From: an uncultured Oscillospiraceae bacterium
GTDB taxonomy: Bacteria; Bacillota; Clostridia; Oscillospirales; Oscillospiraceae
Length of the DNA stretch: 28,397 bases
Assembly (NCBI GenBank): GCA_934622035.1
Contig: CAKTVG010000029.1
Coordinates: 1 to 28,397 of the forward strand
Reading direction: 5' to 3'
Shown here: piece after piece, positions 16,594 through 24,593 of the stretch
Numbering within the stretch: position 1 is the stretch's first letter
How the letters are laid out: the number at the start of each line of letters is the position of its first letter
Notes under the pieces: model-generated
Told to the model about the DNA's origin: nothing
The model's database searches: none
Seen by the model: only the letters and a program-made list of their open reading frames with translations
Program-made: the position numbers and the translations under genes

Positions 16594-17157
16594 TCAGCCC
16601 TTGGCTCTGCCAAGATACTCGCCGGTACGCGTGTCGATGGAAATTCTGTCGCCCTCGTTGATGAAGAGCGGAACGCGGACCTCTGCACCGGTTTCAACGG
16701 TTGCAGGCTTCAGAGTGTTGGTTGCAGTATTGCCAGCAAGACCCGGCTCGGTCTTGGTGACTTCAAGATCAACAAAGTTCGGCGCTTCGACGCTGAACAC
16801 ACTGCCCTTGTAGGACAGGACGGTGCACTGGTCGTTTTCCTTCACGAAACGGAAGCTGGCGTCGAGAATGTCGGCATTGACCGGGGTCATCTCGTAGGTT
16901 TCGTTGTCCATGAAGTAGTACAGGTCACCGTCGTTATAGGAATAGTCCATCTTGCGGCGCTCAATATAGGCAGTGGGATACTTGTCGTTCGGGTTGAACG
17001 TCGTTTCAGTCACGCCGCCGGTAATGACGTTGCGCATCTTGACGCGGACGAAAGCAGCGCCCTTGCCGGGCTTGACATGCTGGAACTCGACGATCTGCAT
17101 GACCTTGCCATCCATGTCAAAGGTAACGCCGTTTCTAAAATCGCTGACAGAAATCAT
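16594..17157 (-). CDS. efp: Translation elongation factor P
   Basis: A full-length 187-residue EF-P, the L-shaped protein that enters the ribosomal E site and rescues ribosomes stalled on proline runs. Three domains are recognisable: KOW-like N-terminal domain (MISVSDFRNGVTFDMDG), then two OB folds ending in ISIDTRTGEYLGRAKG. The loop that receives the modification reads KPGKGAAFVR with K32 at the tip. AGGAGG lies 8 nt before ATG 17157. It has its own promoter (17217-17245) and a small leader hairpin (TTTTTCCC/GGGAAAAA, 17173-17180/17188-17195). The upstream Xaa-Pro peptidase gene ends 106 bp away, a very common neighbour in Firmicutes. Confidence 0.97.
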   Translation of the reverse strand: MISVSDFRNGVTFDMDGKVMQIVEFQHVKPGKGAAFVRVKMRNVITGGVTETTFNPNDKYPTAYIERRKMDYSYNDGDLYYFMDNETYEMTPVNADILDASFRFVKENDQCTVLSYKGSVFSVEAPNFVDLEVTKTEPGLAGNTATNTLKPATVETGAEVRVPLFINEGDRISIDTRTGEYLGRAKG

Positions 17158-17216
17158 TTGGTTGTCCTCCTATTTTTCCCCCTCAACGGGAAAAAAGATT
17201 CATAAAATACGTTTTT

Positions 17217-17245
17217 ATTCTAACCGATATCTTGAAAAATTTCAA
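17217..17245 (-). promoter_or_regulatory. efp promoter
   Basis: Minus strand TTGAAA (17240-17245), 17-nt spacer, TAGAAT (17217-17222), about 50 nt before the efp start. Confidence 0.65.
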
Positions 17246-17263
17246 CCCTTTTCCTGAATTTCC

Positions 17264-18328
17264 TTACAGAATCAGCAAATCTTTCGGGCTGTGGGTGATG
17301 TCGGTGCAGCCGTTCTCCTCGAAAATGGCGACGTCTTCGATGCGGACGCCGAATTTTCCGGGCAGATAGATGCCGGGCTCCGCAGAGCAGACCGCGTGCA
17401 GAGGCATGGGCTGCGTGTTGCGCTGATTGCAGTTGGGGGCCTCATGGATCTCAAGACCGAGGCTGTGGCCGTAGCTGTGGCCGAAATAGGGGCCGTAGCC
17501 CGCCTCCGTAATGACATCGCGCGCCGCGGCGTCGACAGACTGTCCGCTCACGCCCGCCTTGCTCGCGGCAAGACCGGCAAGCTGCGCCTTGAGAACGGTA
17601 TTGTAGACCTTCTTCATTTCGTCGGTGGCATAGCCGAGCGCGACGGTACGGGTCATATCGGAGCAGTAGCCTTGATACAGGACGCCAAAGTCCATCGTGA
17701 TGAAATCGCCCTTCTGAATTCTGCGCTCGCCGGGCACGCCGTGCGGCATGCTGGTATTCGGCCCGGAAACGACGATGGGATCAAAGGAAAGACCCTCGCC
17801 GCCATTTTTATACAGGCAGTAAATCAGCTCTGCGGCAAGCTCCTTTTCGGTCAGGCCCTCGCGGATGCGCGTGCAGACCTCGGTAAAAGCCTTGTCGGTG
17901 ATCTCCTGCGCCTTGACCATGCGGTCAAGCTCCCAAGGCTCCTTGCTGGCGCGGAAGGAGTTGATTCCCTCCTGTGCGGGCACAAAGCCGGTGGAAATAC
18001 TGTCGCGGTAACGGTCAAACTCCGCAACCGTCAGATACTGCTCCTCAAAGCCGAGGGTCTTGATACCGAAATCTGCGACGGCCTGACGGATCCGCTCGAT
18101 CTCGGAGCAGGCAAGGCTGGTTTCCAGCACCTCAAAGCCCTTGAGGTTTTTCTGCGCGGATTCGATATAGCGGCTGTCGGTGAAATAGCGCGCGCCGTTT
18201 TTGCTGACGACGGCAGTGCCTTCGGCAATATCAAATTCTGCGGCATACATGCGGCTGTAGCGGGAGGTCAGGAGCAGACCGTCCATTTCTTCCGTCAACA
18301 GGGAACGGTATTTTTCCAGATTTGTCAT
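17264..18328 (-). CDS. M24-family Xaa-Pro aminopeptidase
   Basis: A 354-residue cytoplasmic metallopeptidase that removes N-terminal residues preceding proline. The creatinase-like N-terminal domain covers about residues 1-130, followed by the pita-bread catalytic domain. The dinuclear metal ligands are D213 (TMDFG), D224 (CSDMTR), H288 (GHSYGHSLG), E317 (AEPGIY) and E331 (VRIEDV), with H196 (MPHG) as substrate-binding His. The length suits the short Clostridia/Bacillus form (YqhT/PapA type). The start overlaps yqeG by 4 bp (ATGA) with AAAGGAG upstream, so the two genes are coupled. Its role next to EF-P, a proline-translation factor, is a known frequent association without proven functional link. 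Confidence 0.93.
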   Translation of the reverse strand: MTNLEKYRSLLTEEMDGLLLTSRYSRMYAAEFDIAEGTAVVSKNGARYFTDSRYIESAQKNLKGFEVLETSLACSEIERIRQAVADFGIKTLGFEEQYLTVAEFDRYRDSISTGFVPAQEGINSFRASKEPWELDRMVKAQEITDKAFTEVCTRIREGLTEKELAAELIYCLYKNGGEGLSFDPIVVSGPNTSMPHGVPGERRIQKGDFITMDFGVLYQGYCSDMTRTVALGYATDEMKKVYNTVLKAQLAGLAASKAGVSGQSVDAAARDVITEAGYGPYFGHSYGHSLGLEIHEAPNCNQRNTQPMPLHAVCSAEPGIYLPGKFGVRIEDVAIFEENGCTDITHSPKDLLIL

Positions 18329-18825
18329 AGTACAACTCTCCTTTTCTTTGCCATGGCCAAAAACGGCAGCTCCAGAACGTGCCGCAGCTTCAGCCAGAAA
18401 TTATGATTGTGAATGGATCGCACCTGGATGGCGCAAATTCCGGCGAGATTGGCGCCAAGCGTGTCCGTGAAGATCTGATCGCCGACGAGGGCAGTGTGCT
18501 CCTTTGCAACGCCGTAGCGCCCCAGCGCCTCGCGGATTCCCCGGGAAAAGGGCTTCTTTGCCCGCGTGACGCAGTCCACGCCATATTTGCTAGAAAACGC
18601 CGGAACGCGCGGCTTTTTACTGTTGGAGACAATACAGAGCTGAATTCCGGCTGCCTGCATTTCTGTCAGCCAGTCGAGCAGCGCCTGATTCGGCACATCT
18701 GAGGTATAGGGAAGCATCGTATTGTCAAAATCCATGAGAAGCAGGTTCAGACCCTGCCGGTGCAGAAACTCCGGCGTGATATCCGTCAGCTTCGGAAAGA
18801 GAAATCTCGGTAAAAAAGACAGCAT
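18325..18825 (-). CDS. yqeG: YqeG-family HAD-IIIA phosphatase
   Basis: A 166-residue HAD-type hydrolase of the YqeG/PGP family. Motif I is DFDNTMLP (D32 nucleophile, D34), motif II SNS (67-69), motif III the Lys of RAKKP, and motif IV GDQIFTDTLGAN. There is no cap domain, as expected for subclass III. Eukaryotic and cyanobacterial relatives act as phosphatidylglycerophosphate phosphatases; the Bacillus member's substrate is less clear to me. It is the first gene of the unit, 35 nt from the TATAAT promoter at 18866-18894, and overlaps the Xaa-Pro peptidase gene. Confidence 0.9.
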   Translation of the reverse strand: MLSFLPRFLFPKLTDITPEFLHRQGLNLLLMDFDNTMLPYTSDVPNQALLDWLTEMQAAGIQLCIVSNSKKPRVPAFSSKYGVDCVTRAKKPFSRGIREALGRYGVAKEHTALVGDQIFTDTLGANLAGICAIQVRSIHNHNFWLKLRHVLELPFLAMAKKRRVVL

Positions 18826-18865
18826 ATTCTACCCAACATTTTCATAAATATTCATTGCGTGAGCT

Positions 18866-18894
18866 ATTATACCACCAGAATGGAGGTTTGTCTA
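18866..18894 (-). promoter_or_regulatory. Promoter of yqeG-peptidase unit, overlapping the divergent gene's leader
   Basis: Minus strand TAGACA (18889-18894), 17-nt spacer and perfect TATAAT (18866-18871). The -35 ends one base before the TTG start of the plus-strand gene at 18895, so the two units must compete for this DNA. Confidence 0.7.
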
Positions 18895-19533
18895 TTGCCG
18901 ATTCCTCTGTATTTTGCGGCAGATTGTAAAGAAATTGTAACAATTCAGAATGGACTGAACCGAGCGCTGACGGGCTTTGGCCTTTCGGCCGACGGAACGC
19001 TGCGCCTTCCGGAGGAAATCATACCAGCGCTTGCCGTGATCGACGATGCCGCGCCCTGCGCCGCTCTGCCGCAGGAGGAGACGCTGGATGCGTTGGCCGA
19101 ATGCTGCGGCGAAGGTTGCTTTTTTGATTTTCTACGCCCGCGCTCTGCCTTGCACGAGGCACTGCTGCGCGGCATCCAGAGACGCTTGCCGCAGGCGGTG
19201 CCGCTGCTTGTGCCGGAGGCGTACCACGATATTATTCCGAATTCCGTCTGCGTCGCCTCGCGCGCATCGCCCTGCAACAACTGGACGGAGTGGTGCCGGG
19301 AGACGCAGCGGCGCTGCCCCTCCGGCTGGTGCCTGGAGCTGATTCCGTGGGATATTCGCTGCCGCTGCCGCGCGATACACGGCGAAAGAAGGCTCCCAAA
19401 TGCCTGCTGCATGGTCAGCGGAACGCATTACTATGACACGCCGGAAACGCTGCGGCAGCGGCTTTTCATTGCACAGGCACACGGCTGCTGTGCCGCCATC
19501 GGCCTCTACCGCGAGCTGAAGGCGCTGGCATGA
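18895..19533 (+). CDS. Unrecognised cysteine-rich protein
   Basis: A 212-residue protein that I do not recognise. It begins MPIPLYFAADCKEI, has no signal peptide and no clear transmembrane segment, and carries 16 cysteines (about 7.5%), including three CC pairs and RRCPSGWC and IRCRCR clusters in residues 110-180. The pattern does not match a standard zinc finger or ferredoxin. TTG at 18895 is chosen because GGAGG stands 8 nt in front; GTG at 18859 is open but lacks a site. It is divergent from yqeG and is followed by a good terminator (19544-19579), so it seems a genuine single-gene unit. G+C content is high compared with flanking intergenic sequence. A metal-binding or redox role is possible but only suggested by composition. 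Confidence 0.65.
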   Translation: MPIPLYFAADCKEIVTIQNGLNRALTGFGLSADGTLRLPEEIIPALAVIDDAAPCAALPQEETLDALAECCGEGCFFDFLRPRSALHEALLRGIQRRLPQAVPLLVPEAYHDIIPNSVCVASRASPCNNWTEWCRETQRRCPSGWCLELIPWDIRCRCRAIHGERRLPNACCMVSGTHYYDTPETLRQRLFIAQAHGCCAAIGLYRELKALA

Positions 19534-19543
19534 TTGCAAAACG

Positions 19544-19579
19544 ATCCCCGGTACGTGATTCGTACCGGGGATTTGTATT
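19544..19579. terminator. Bidirectional terminator between convergent genes
   Basis: ATCCCCGGTACG (19544-19555) pairs perfectly with CGTACCGGGGAT (19561-19572) around TGATT, followed by TTTGTATT. It lies between the Cys-rich gene (+) and the XerD-like gene (-). Confidence 0.85.
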
Positions 19580-19581
19580 GG

Positions 19582-20466
19582 TCAGGCTCTCGGATGATAC
19601 TTATTATAAACGCTTTTCAGATTCTGCTTGATGACCTGGGTATAAATCTGCGTGGAGGAAATATCGCTGTGGCCAAGCATTTCCTGAAGGGAATGCAGAT
19701 CGGCGCCGTTTTCCAGAAGATGGGCGGCAAAGCTGTGGCGCAGGGTGTGCGGCGTAATATCCTTGTCGATCTGCGCCGTTTCCTGATAGTGCTTGATGAT
19801 CTTCCAGAAGCCCTGGCGCGTCATGCGCTCGCCGCTGAAATTGACAAACAGCGCCGTTTCGTTGGGATCGGCGACCATTTTCGGGCGGATATCCGTCAGA
19901 TAAGAGCTCAAAGCCTTCACCGCTGCCGGATAAATCGGGATGATCCGCAGCTTGTCGTGATGCTCACACTTGACAAAGCCGCCAACCAGACTGACATCGG
20001 AAACATTCAGCGCAATCATCTCGCTCACGCGCATACCGGTGGCGTACAGAAGCTCCAGCATTGCCTTATCGCGGTAGCCCTTTGCGTCGATGCATTTCGG
20101 CTGCTCGAGAAGCAGCTCCACCTCTCTGCCGGTTAGAATCTGAGGGAGCTTCTTCTCCGCCTTGGGCTGCGGAATGTTATGTACGGGGTTCTCAGGCATC
20201 AGGCCATCGTCCACGCAGAAGCGGTAAAAGCTCTTGAGCGAGGCCATGGAGCGAGAAACGGTCGCGGGCGATTTGCCGTTGTTCAGAAGATGCTGCACAT
20301 AGCGGCAGATGCAGTCTCGGTCGCACTGTTCGAACGGCAGCTCCTCCACATCCTGAAGGTAGGCAGAAAACTGACGGACATCGCGCATGTAGGAGGCAAC
20401 CGTGTTTGCCGACGCGTGCTTCATATTCAAAAGAAAACTCTCGTAGGCAGCGACAAGGTTGACCAT
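19582..20466 (-). CDS. xerD: XerD-like tyrosine recombinase with altered GKG hairpin
   Basis: A 294-residue Xer recombinase, the length of E. coli XerD (298), that would resolve chromosome dimers at dif with the XerC-like partner. The N-terminal SAM-like domain is residues 1-100. Catalytic residues seen: R146 (GMRVSE), H240 and R243 (TPHTLRH), H266 (LGHSDI) and Y275 (TQIYTQ). The usual beta-hairpin lysine in VIGKGNKER is not recognisable: here the strand reads VKCEHHDKLR, with H169 or K172/K166 as the only nearby candidates and one residue fewer. ATG 20466 is chosen for its GAGGGG site 7 nt upstream and the family start; an ORF extension to 20559 lacks one. Promoter at 20629-20657. Confidence 0.88.
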   Translation of the reverse strand: MVNLVAAYESFLLNMKHASANTVASYMRDVRQFSAYLQDVEELPFEQCDRDCICRYVQHLLNNGKSPATVSRSMASLKSFYRFCVDDGLMPENPVHNIPQPKAEKKLPQILTGREVELLLEQPKCIDAKGYRDKAMLELLYATGMRVSEMIALNVSDVSLVGGFVKCEHHDKLRIIPIYPAAVKALSSYLTDIRPKMVADPNETALFVNFSGERMTRQGFWKIIKHYQETAQIDKDITPHTLRHSFAAHLLENGADLHSLQEMLGHSDISSTQIYTQVIKQNLKSVYNKYHPRA

Positions 20467-20628
20467 GCGATTCCCCTCTTTCCTGTTTTTGGCGGCAAAA
20501 TATGCGCCGGAGAACGGACCAGATCCGGTTTCCGACGCGGAAACTATATCTTGTGGCATAGGAAATACTGCAACGCAATTTATGCCGAAAATATTATTTC
20601 TACCAACGTTTTCTGCCCTGTGCTAGAT

Positions 20629-20657
20629 ACTATACCTCAAAATCCCAACAATTTCAA
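20629..20657 (-). promoter_or_regulatory. Promoter of the XerD-like gene
   Basis: Minus strand TTGAAA (20652-20657), 17-nt spacer, TATAGT (20629-20634). It gives a leader of about 155 nt. The rest of 20467-20885 is A/T-rich and holds a direct repeat TTATGTAAA (20703-20725) and no credible gene. Confidence 0.65.
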
Positions 20658-20885
20658 TAACAAACTCGCATTTTTTAAAAATTTGTTAATTATGCACATA
20701 TTTTATGTAAACTATGTTATGTAAATCAGTTAACCGCAGAGAGCGGGGCACAGTCGCTTACCCTGCTCCTGCGCAATATGTGGTGTGCATTTTGGCACCG
20801 TGCTTCAAAATCTAGTGCCATATCGTTTTTGCAGGATTTCCTTCATTTTATCATTTTCGCTTCCGGATGTATTGTTTTCGTCAAA

Positions 20886-21284
20886 TCAAACAAATTTTCT
20901 TTTTTTCCTTCTGAGGCTGCCGAGGATACTTCCCCCGACACCGGCTGCCAAAACCGTCAATCCCACCGGCAGCAGATTCTCATAGCCGACACCGAAGAAT
21001 AGCAGGTTCCCAAGCAGCAGTACCAATAAATACAGGCCCGGCCCAATCAGACCGTGCAGCAGTTTTTTCTCTGCCGCTTTTGCCGCTGTAATCCATCCGG
21101 ACGCCAGACTGACCGCGCCGGTAATCCCCTGCGCAAGCAATCCAAGCTTCTCCTCCGGTATGCTTCCGCCCGCCATAAGCGCAGCGCCCGCCGCCGCCAG
21201 CGCTGCGGTCGCGGCAAGCATGGCAAACAGCTTTCCGACCAGCCTGCGCGCCGCCGGATTCTTTTTCGTTCCCTTTTTTGTCAT
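20886..21284 (-). CDS. TIGR04086-family membrane protein
   Basis: A 132-residue membrane protein, basic at both ends (MTKKGTKKN... and LRRKKRKFV), with four hydrophobic segments at about residues 18-38, 48-66, 76-97 and 103-124. This topology and length match the TIGR04086 family of small Clostridia membrane proteins, whose function is unknown. ATG 21284 follows GGGGAGGGG; a start 24 nt further upstream is possible but less likely. It stands alone; a hairpin (21352-21388) separates it from the divergent tnpV gene. In many genomes members lie near genes for protein translocation, a recollection that this window cannot test. Confidence 0.65.
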   Translation of the reverse strand: MTKKGTKKNPAARRLVGKLFAMLAATAALAAAGAALMAGGSIPEEKLGLLAQGITGAVSLASGWITAAKAAEKKLLHGLIGPGLYLLVLLLGNLLFFGVGYENLLPVGLTVLAAGVGGSILGSLRRKKRKFV

Positions 21285-21351
21285 GGAATCCCCTCCCCTT
21301 TTGTACAACCTATGCGTCTTCCCTGCGCGGCATGCATAGAAAAAACCTGTA

Positions 21352-21392
21352 CCGAAGGGGGCACTTCATAAGGAAGTGCCCCCTTCGGCTTT
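21352..21392 (+). terminator. Strong hairpin upstream of tnpV
   Basis: CCGAAGGGGGCACTT (21352-21366) pairs perfectly with AAGTGCCCCCTTCGG (21374-21388), loop CATAAGG, followed by CTTTTGT. It looks like a rho-independent terminator reading toward tnpV, although no plus-strand gene lies before it; it might be the leader or end of the mobile segment carrying tnpV. Confidence 0.7.
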
Positions 21393-21451
21393 TGTAATCA
21401 GCCGGAATGATTGAATTGTGGGTAAAATCAATCACATTGGAGGATTATAAA

Positions 21452-21829
21452 ATGGAGAAGTACATCTACAACGAACAGAACGGGCTTTGGTATGAGCTGC
21501 AAGGGGATTATTATCTGCCCTGCCTGAAACTGCCGGAGGATGAAACAGCACATATCGGCATCTGGGGTCAGCGACACAGGCGCTACCTGAAAAATAACCA
21601 CAAGGCACTGTATACATCCCTGCTCACCAGTGGCAAGTTGAACGGTTATCTTGCTGACATTGACCGGCAAGCAGAGGAAATGTTCTCTCGGCTGGTAAAG
21701 CAGATGGCAACAAGCGAAAGTATCACGGAGACACTGAAGGCCGCCGATCCGATGGATTGGGTCGGTAGGATGAATAACATCCGAAACAGAGCTATGGAAG
21801 TTGTAAACGCCGAGATTATCTACGCATAA
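21452..21829 (+). CDS. tnpV: TnpV-type transposon-encoded protein
   Basis: A 125-residue protein of the TnpV family, carried on Tn4451/Tn4453-like and other clostridial mobile elements; its role in transposition is not defined. Recognisable stretches are YYLPCLKLPEDE, IGIWGQRHRRYLK, LLTSGKLNGYLADIDRQAEEMF and MDWVGRMNNIRNRA. GGAGG lies 8 nt before ATG 21452. No TnpX resolvase/transposase lies in the window, so it is an orphan. It sits between two unrelated perfect hairpins (21352-21388 and 21837-21879) and faces the DivIVA-like gene tail-to-tail. It was probably brought in by an element that has since been lost. Confidence 0.85.
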   Translation: MEKYIYNEQNGLWYELQGDYYLPCLKLPEDETAHIGIWGQRHRRYLKNNHKALYTSLLTSGKLNGYLADIDRQAEEMFSRLVKQMATSESITETLKAADPMDWVGRMNNIRNRAMEVVNAEIIYA

Positions 21830-21836
21830 TTGCAAA

Positions 21837-21879
21837 AGCACAGGGACAGGTTTCTTAATCGGAAACCTGTCCCTGTGCT
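21837..21879. terminator. 18-bp perfect hairpin over the end of the DivIVA-like gene
   Basis: AGCACAGGGACAGGTTTC (21837-21854) pairs perfectly with GAAACCTGTCCCTGTGCT (21862-21879), loop TTAATCG. It is 8 bp past the tnpV stop and covers the last codons of the minus-strand gene ending at 21855. It lacks a strong T-run on either side, so it may be a terminator for both or an element end. Confidence 0.6.
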
Positions 21880-22070
21880 CTATATTGAGAGATTTCATTC
21901 GCAATGCGGAGCTTTTGCTCCAGATCTTCCTTATCAAATTCCAGCATATGAACGGTGTGCTCAAGTTTTCGCACATCCTCTTTTCGCTCGAGGAGCTGCC
22001 GCTCCAACATGGCAATATATTCCGTTACTGATGCCGGTGAGAAACCAAACAAGGTTTTCCTAAAATACAT
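21855..22070 (-). CDS. Small DivIVA-like coiled-coil protein, possibly truncated
   Basis: A 71-residue protein, MYFRKTLFGFSPASVTEYIAMLERQ at its beginning (given here only in part by its motif GFSP-SVTEYI), which resembles the lipid-binding N-terminus of DivIVA/GpsB-type proteins (aromatic-G-[FY]-x-P/x-x-V-x-x-[FY]). A heptad coiled coil follows (about 22-62: LERQLLERKEDVRKLEHT, then EFDKEDLEQKL). The last codons (YRAQGQVSD) are read from the hairpin at 21837-21879, so the original C-terminus may have been lost when the neighbouring tnpV segment arrived. Start 22070 is 4 bp from the DHHW gene's stop, so it is the last gene of the acylation operon. A role in placing the acyltransferase at the septum or pole is a guess. 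Confidence 0.55.
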   Translation of the reverse strand: MYFRKTLFGFSPASVTEYIAMLERQLLERKEDVRKLEHTVHMLEFDKEDLEQKLRIANEISQYRAQGQVSD

Positions 22071-22074
22071 TCGC

Positions 22075-23181
22075 TCACCTCACTGCTTTGGCGATAGCCG
22101 TATCCTGTGCAAAATTGGGGATGTTGTAAAGCACAAGCACCTGCGTAATGCCGTTTTCTTCGATATAGTCCGTTACAGAATCCTTAAAGAAGCGCAGGTC
22201 GATCAAATGGGTTTCGGCGTAGTCATCGATCACAAACTGCGAAAAGCAGTTGGCGTAGGAATCCTTCAGAATCAGCAGCTTGCCCTCTCCGTTGCCTGAA
22301 ACCACGGTGGTGGATTGGTTGGAATTCAGAAATGTAGCGTACTGGTCTTTTCCGCTGAGATATTTCCGCTCGTAAATGCAGTCCGTCACATAATTGCCGC
22401 CGTTATAGTTGACGGTATGCGTCAGCGTTTTGTAGTAGGCGGTGATGGTATCATAAGGGGCAAAGGGATAGTTGACCTTGTTATAGGTAGTGCCACGAAA
22501 ATTATCACATAGGCTTTGGCTCTGCCAAGCGGAGAGAGGCAGAGCCGTTTTCCCCTGTGCCTGCATCCAAGCTGCATAGCAATAGTAGGCGCCAAGGCTT
22601 GTAAAATGATGGTCGGTCTTGTAGTAGATGTACCCGTCCTTATGCTCCGATAGGATATCGAACACATTTACAGTATCCAACCCCTGAGTCTTGGCAAAAT
22701 CCATCAGCGCCTTTTGGTCAAGGTTCGGTGCATAGGCAGGCAGCTTATCGGATAGGATCTGTGCCGCCGTTGGTACGAGCATTACTTGCATAGGAATACC
22801 GGCAGATTTCAGCGATCCCGATAATTTTGTAAGGGCTTCCATGTTGGCTGCAAATTGTTTTTGATTATAACTTGTAAAAGCATCAATGAGATAGCCGTCC
22901 TTGCCAAAATAGACACCTGAAATTTGAGTTTTCCCGCTGAGCCGCTCGGTAAGTGTCTTGACGGTGATCCAACCATCTCTTAACGGAAACTGATCCGCAA
23001 GGTACTTTTCAATTTCCGTTCCCATTTTACCGCTGGAAAAATCGGAAATGGAGATTGCGTCTTTCTGCGTCAGCGTTCGTTTCTCGCTTTCGGAATAGTA
23101 TTTGTCCGGCACAAGAAAACCGGAGAGAACGCCGACGACCAAAAGCAGGCAAAATACAGAAGTAATGATTTTATTGCGCAT
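22075..23181 (-). CDS. DHHW-family (AlgJ/AlgX-like) exported protein
   Basis: A 368-residue protein with one N-terminal membrane anchor (residues 5-25) and an extracellular SGNH-like domain, the partner of MBOAT acyltransferases in adding acetyl groups to wall or capsule polymers. The family signature TDHHFTSLGAYYCYAAW contains D190-H191-H192; KDSYANC (S308) is the likely nucleophile stretch. It lies 14 bp after the MBOAT gene, the usual order. The acceptor polymer cannot be told from sequence. The downstream small coiled-coil gene begins 4 bp after its stop. Confidence 0.88.
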   Translation of the reverse strand: MRNKIITSVFCLLLVVGVLSGFLVPDKYYSESEKRTLTQKDAISISDFSSGKMGTEIEKYLADQFPLRDGWITVKTLTERLSGKTQISGVYFGKDGYLIDAFTSYNQKQFAANMEALTKLSGSLKSAGIPMQVMLVPTAAQILSDKLPAYAPNLDQKALMDFAKTQGLDTVNVFDILSEHKDGYIYYKTDHHFTSLGAYYCYAAWMQAQGKTALPLSAWQSQSLCDNFRGTTYNKVNYPFAPYDTITAYYKTLTHTVNYNGGNYVTDCIYERKYLSGKDQYATFLNSNQSTTVVSGNGEGKLLILKDSYANCFSQFVIDDYAETHLIDLRFFKDSVTDYIEENGITQVLVLYNIPNFAQDTAIAKAVR

Positions 23182-23195
23182 TTCGGCATTCCTCC

Positions 23196-24590
23196 TTAAA
23201 AACGGAAATACAGGAACGGGTTATATGATCCGCTGATGAGATAGGCCACGGACAGACCTGCCACAGCGACGATGCCGGTCACATCGGCGGTAGCCATCAA
23301 TCCCGTACTGCATTTCCCGTTCCATTTGTGATAGAGCTTTGTGCCAAGAGGTGTAGCCGCAACAGCGCACAGCAGGAGCAGCGGCAAGTAGGACAGCAGC
23401 TGATAGAGGGTAGCGGAATTGCAGAAGGTTGCTCCGCCGAGGAGAACTTTGAAAAATGCCCATCCCTTCCCGATGTCCTCAAAGGCGAACAGCACCCAAC
23501 CGACAGCGACACACAGCAGCGCATAAATGTGTCCGATAAACGCAGGGATTTTTTTCAGCTTATCCATCAGGAAAAATTTTTCGAGTATCAGCAGCAGTCC
23601 GAAGTACACGCCCCACAGCACATAGTTCCAGCTGGCTCCGTGCCAGAAGCCGGTGAGAAGCCACACAATGGCAATGTTCCGCAGCTGAATGGCAAGTCCT
23701 TTTCGGTTGCCGCCCAGCGGAATATATACATAATCCCGAAACCAAGTCCCCATTGAGATATGCCAGCGCCGCCAGAATTCCGTAACACTTTTAGAGCAAT
23801 AGGGGTGGTCGAAGTTTTCGAGGAAGTCAAACCCAAACATTTTGCCCAGACCAATCGCCATATCCGAATAGCCGGAAAAGTCGAAATAGATCTGAAAAGC
23901 AAATGCGACGATTCCAAGCCAAGCCGAAACGACAGACAATTCGCTGCTGCCGGAAATGGTGTTCCACAGAAGCCCGATATTATTGGCAAGCAGAACTTTC
24001 TTTCCCAGTCCGCAAACGAAGCGTTTCACACCCTCACCGAATTTATCAAAGGAGTGGGTGCGTTCGTCAATTTGGTCGGCAATGGTCTGATAACGCACGA
24101 TCGGTCCGGCAATGAGCTGTGGAAACAGGGATACATACGCCCCGAAGGAGATGATGTTGTTCTGTACTTTGGCATCGCCCCGATAAACATCTATCGTATA
24201 GCTCATCGTTTGAAAGGTGTAAAAGGAAATGCCGATCGGCAGAGGTAGATTCAAAAGCGGGATATTACACCCGAAAATGCCGTTTACTGTGCCGAGAAGG
24301 AAATCTGCGTACTTAAACAGACACAGCAGACTTAAATTGACGATCACGGAAACAAGAAGCCCAATCTTTGCTTTCAGTGTTCCCCTGAACTTTTCCACCG
24401 CCCGACCGCAGCAGTAGTCCAGGACGGTGGAGAAGATCATCAGCCCGACATATATCGGTTCGCCCCACGCATAAAACAGTAGGCTGAACGCAAAGAGAAT
24501 TGCATTTTTTGCTTTCTTGGGAACGAGAAAATACACCAGCAGCACGCAGGGCAGAAACCATAGCAAAAATGTCAGACTGGAGAAGACCAT
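23196..24590 (-). CDS. MBOAT-family O-acyltransferase (AlgI/PatA-like)
   Basis: A 464-residue polytopic membrane enzyme predicted to pass acetyl groups across the membrane to an exported polymer. About ten to eleven hydrophobic helices are visible. Motifs: SFYTFQTMSYTIDVYRG (122-138), YFDFSGYSDMAIG (235-247), EFWRRWHIS with H277, and the catalytic H317 in WLLTGFWHGASWN. Length is typical of AlgI/DltB/PatA proteins. The start ATG 24590 is 3 bp from the DUF4358 gene's stop, which is strong evidence of one operon. Its partner is the DHHW protein downstream. Confidence 0.92.
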   Translation of the reverse strand: MVFSSLTFLLWFLPCVLLVYFLVPKKAKNAILFAFSLLFYAWGEPIYVGLMIFSTVLDYCCGRAVEKFRGTLKAKIGLLVSVIVNLSLLCLFKYADFLLGTVNGIFGCNIPLLNLPLPIGISFYTFQTMSYTIDVYRGDAKVQNNIISFGAYVSLFPQLIAGPIVRYQTIADQIDERTHSFDKFGEGVKRFVCGLGKKVLLANNIGLLWNTISGSSELSVVSAWLGIVAFAFQIYFDFSGYSDMAIGLGKMFGFDFLENFDHPYCSKSVTEFWRRWHISMGTWFRDYVYIPLGGNRKGLAIQLRNIAIVWLLTGFWHGASWNYVLWGVYFGLLLILEKFFLMDKLKKIPAFIGHIYALLCVAVGWVLFAFEDIGKGWAFFKVLLGGATFCNSATLYQLLSYLPLLLLCAVAATPLGTKLYHKWNGKCSTGLMATADVTGIVAVAGLSVAYLISGSYNPFLYFRF

Positions 24591-24593
24591 AGC

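Noticed and set aside
17291..18406. Long plus-strand frame of 371 codons
   Set aside because: Antisense shadow of the Xaa-Pro peptidase gene, whose metal ligands are all present on the minus strand.
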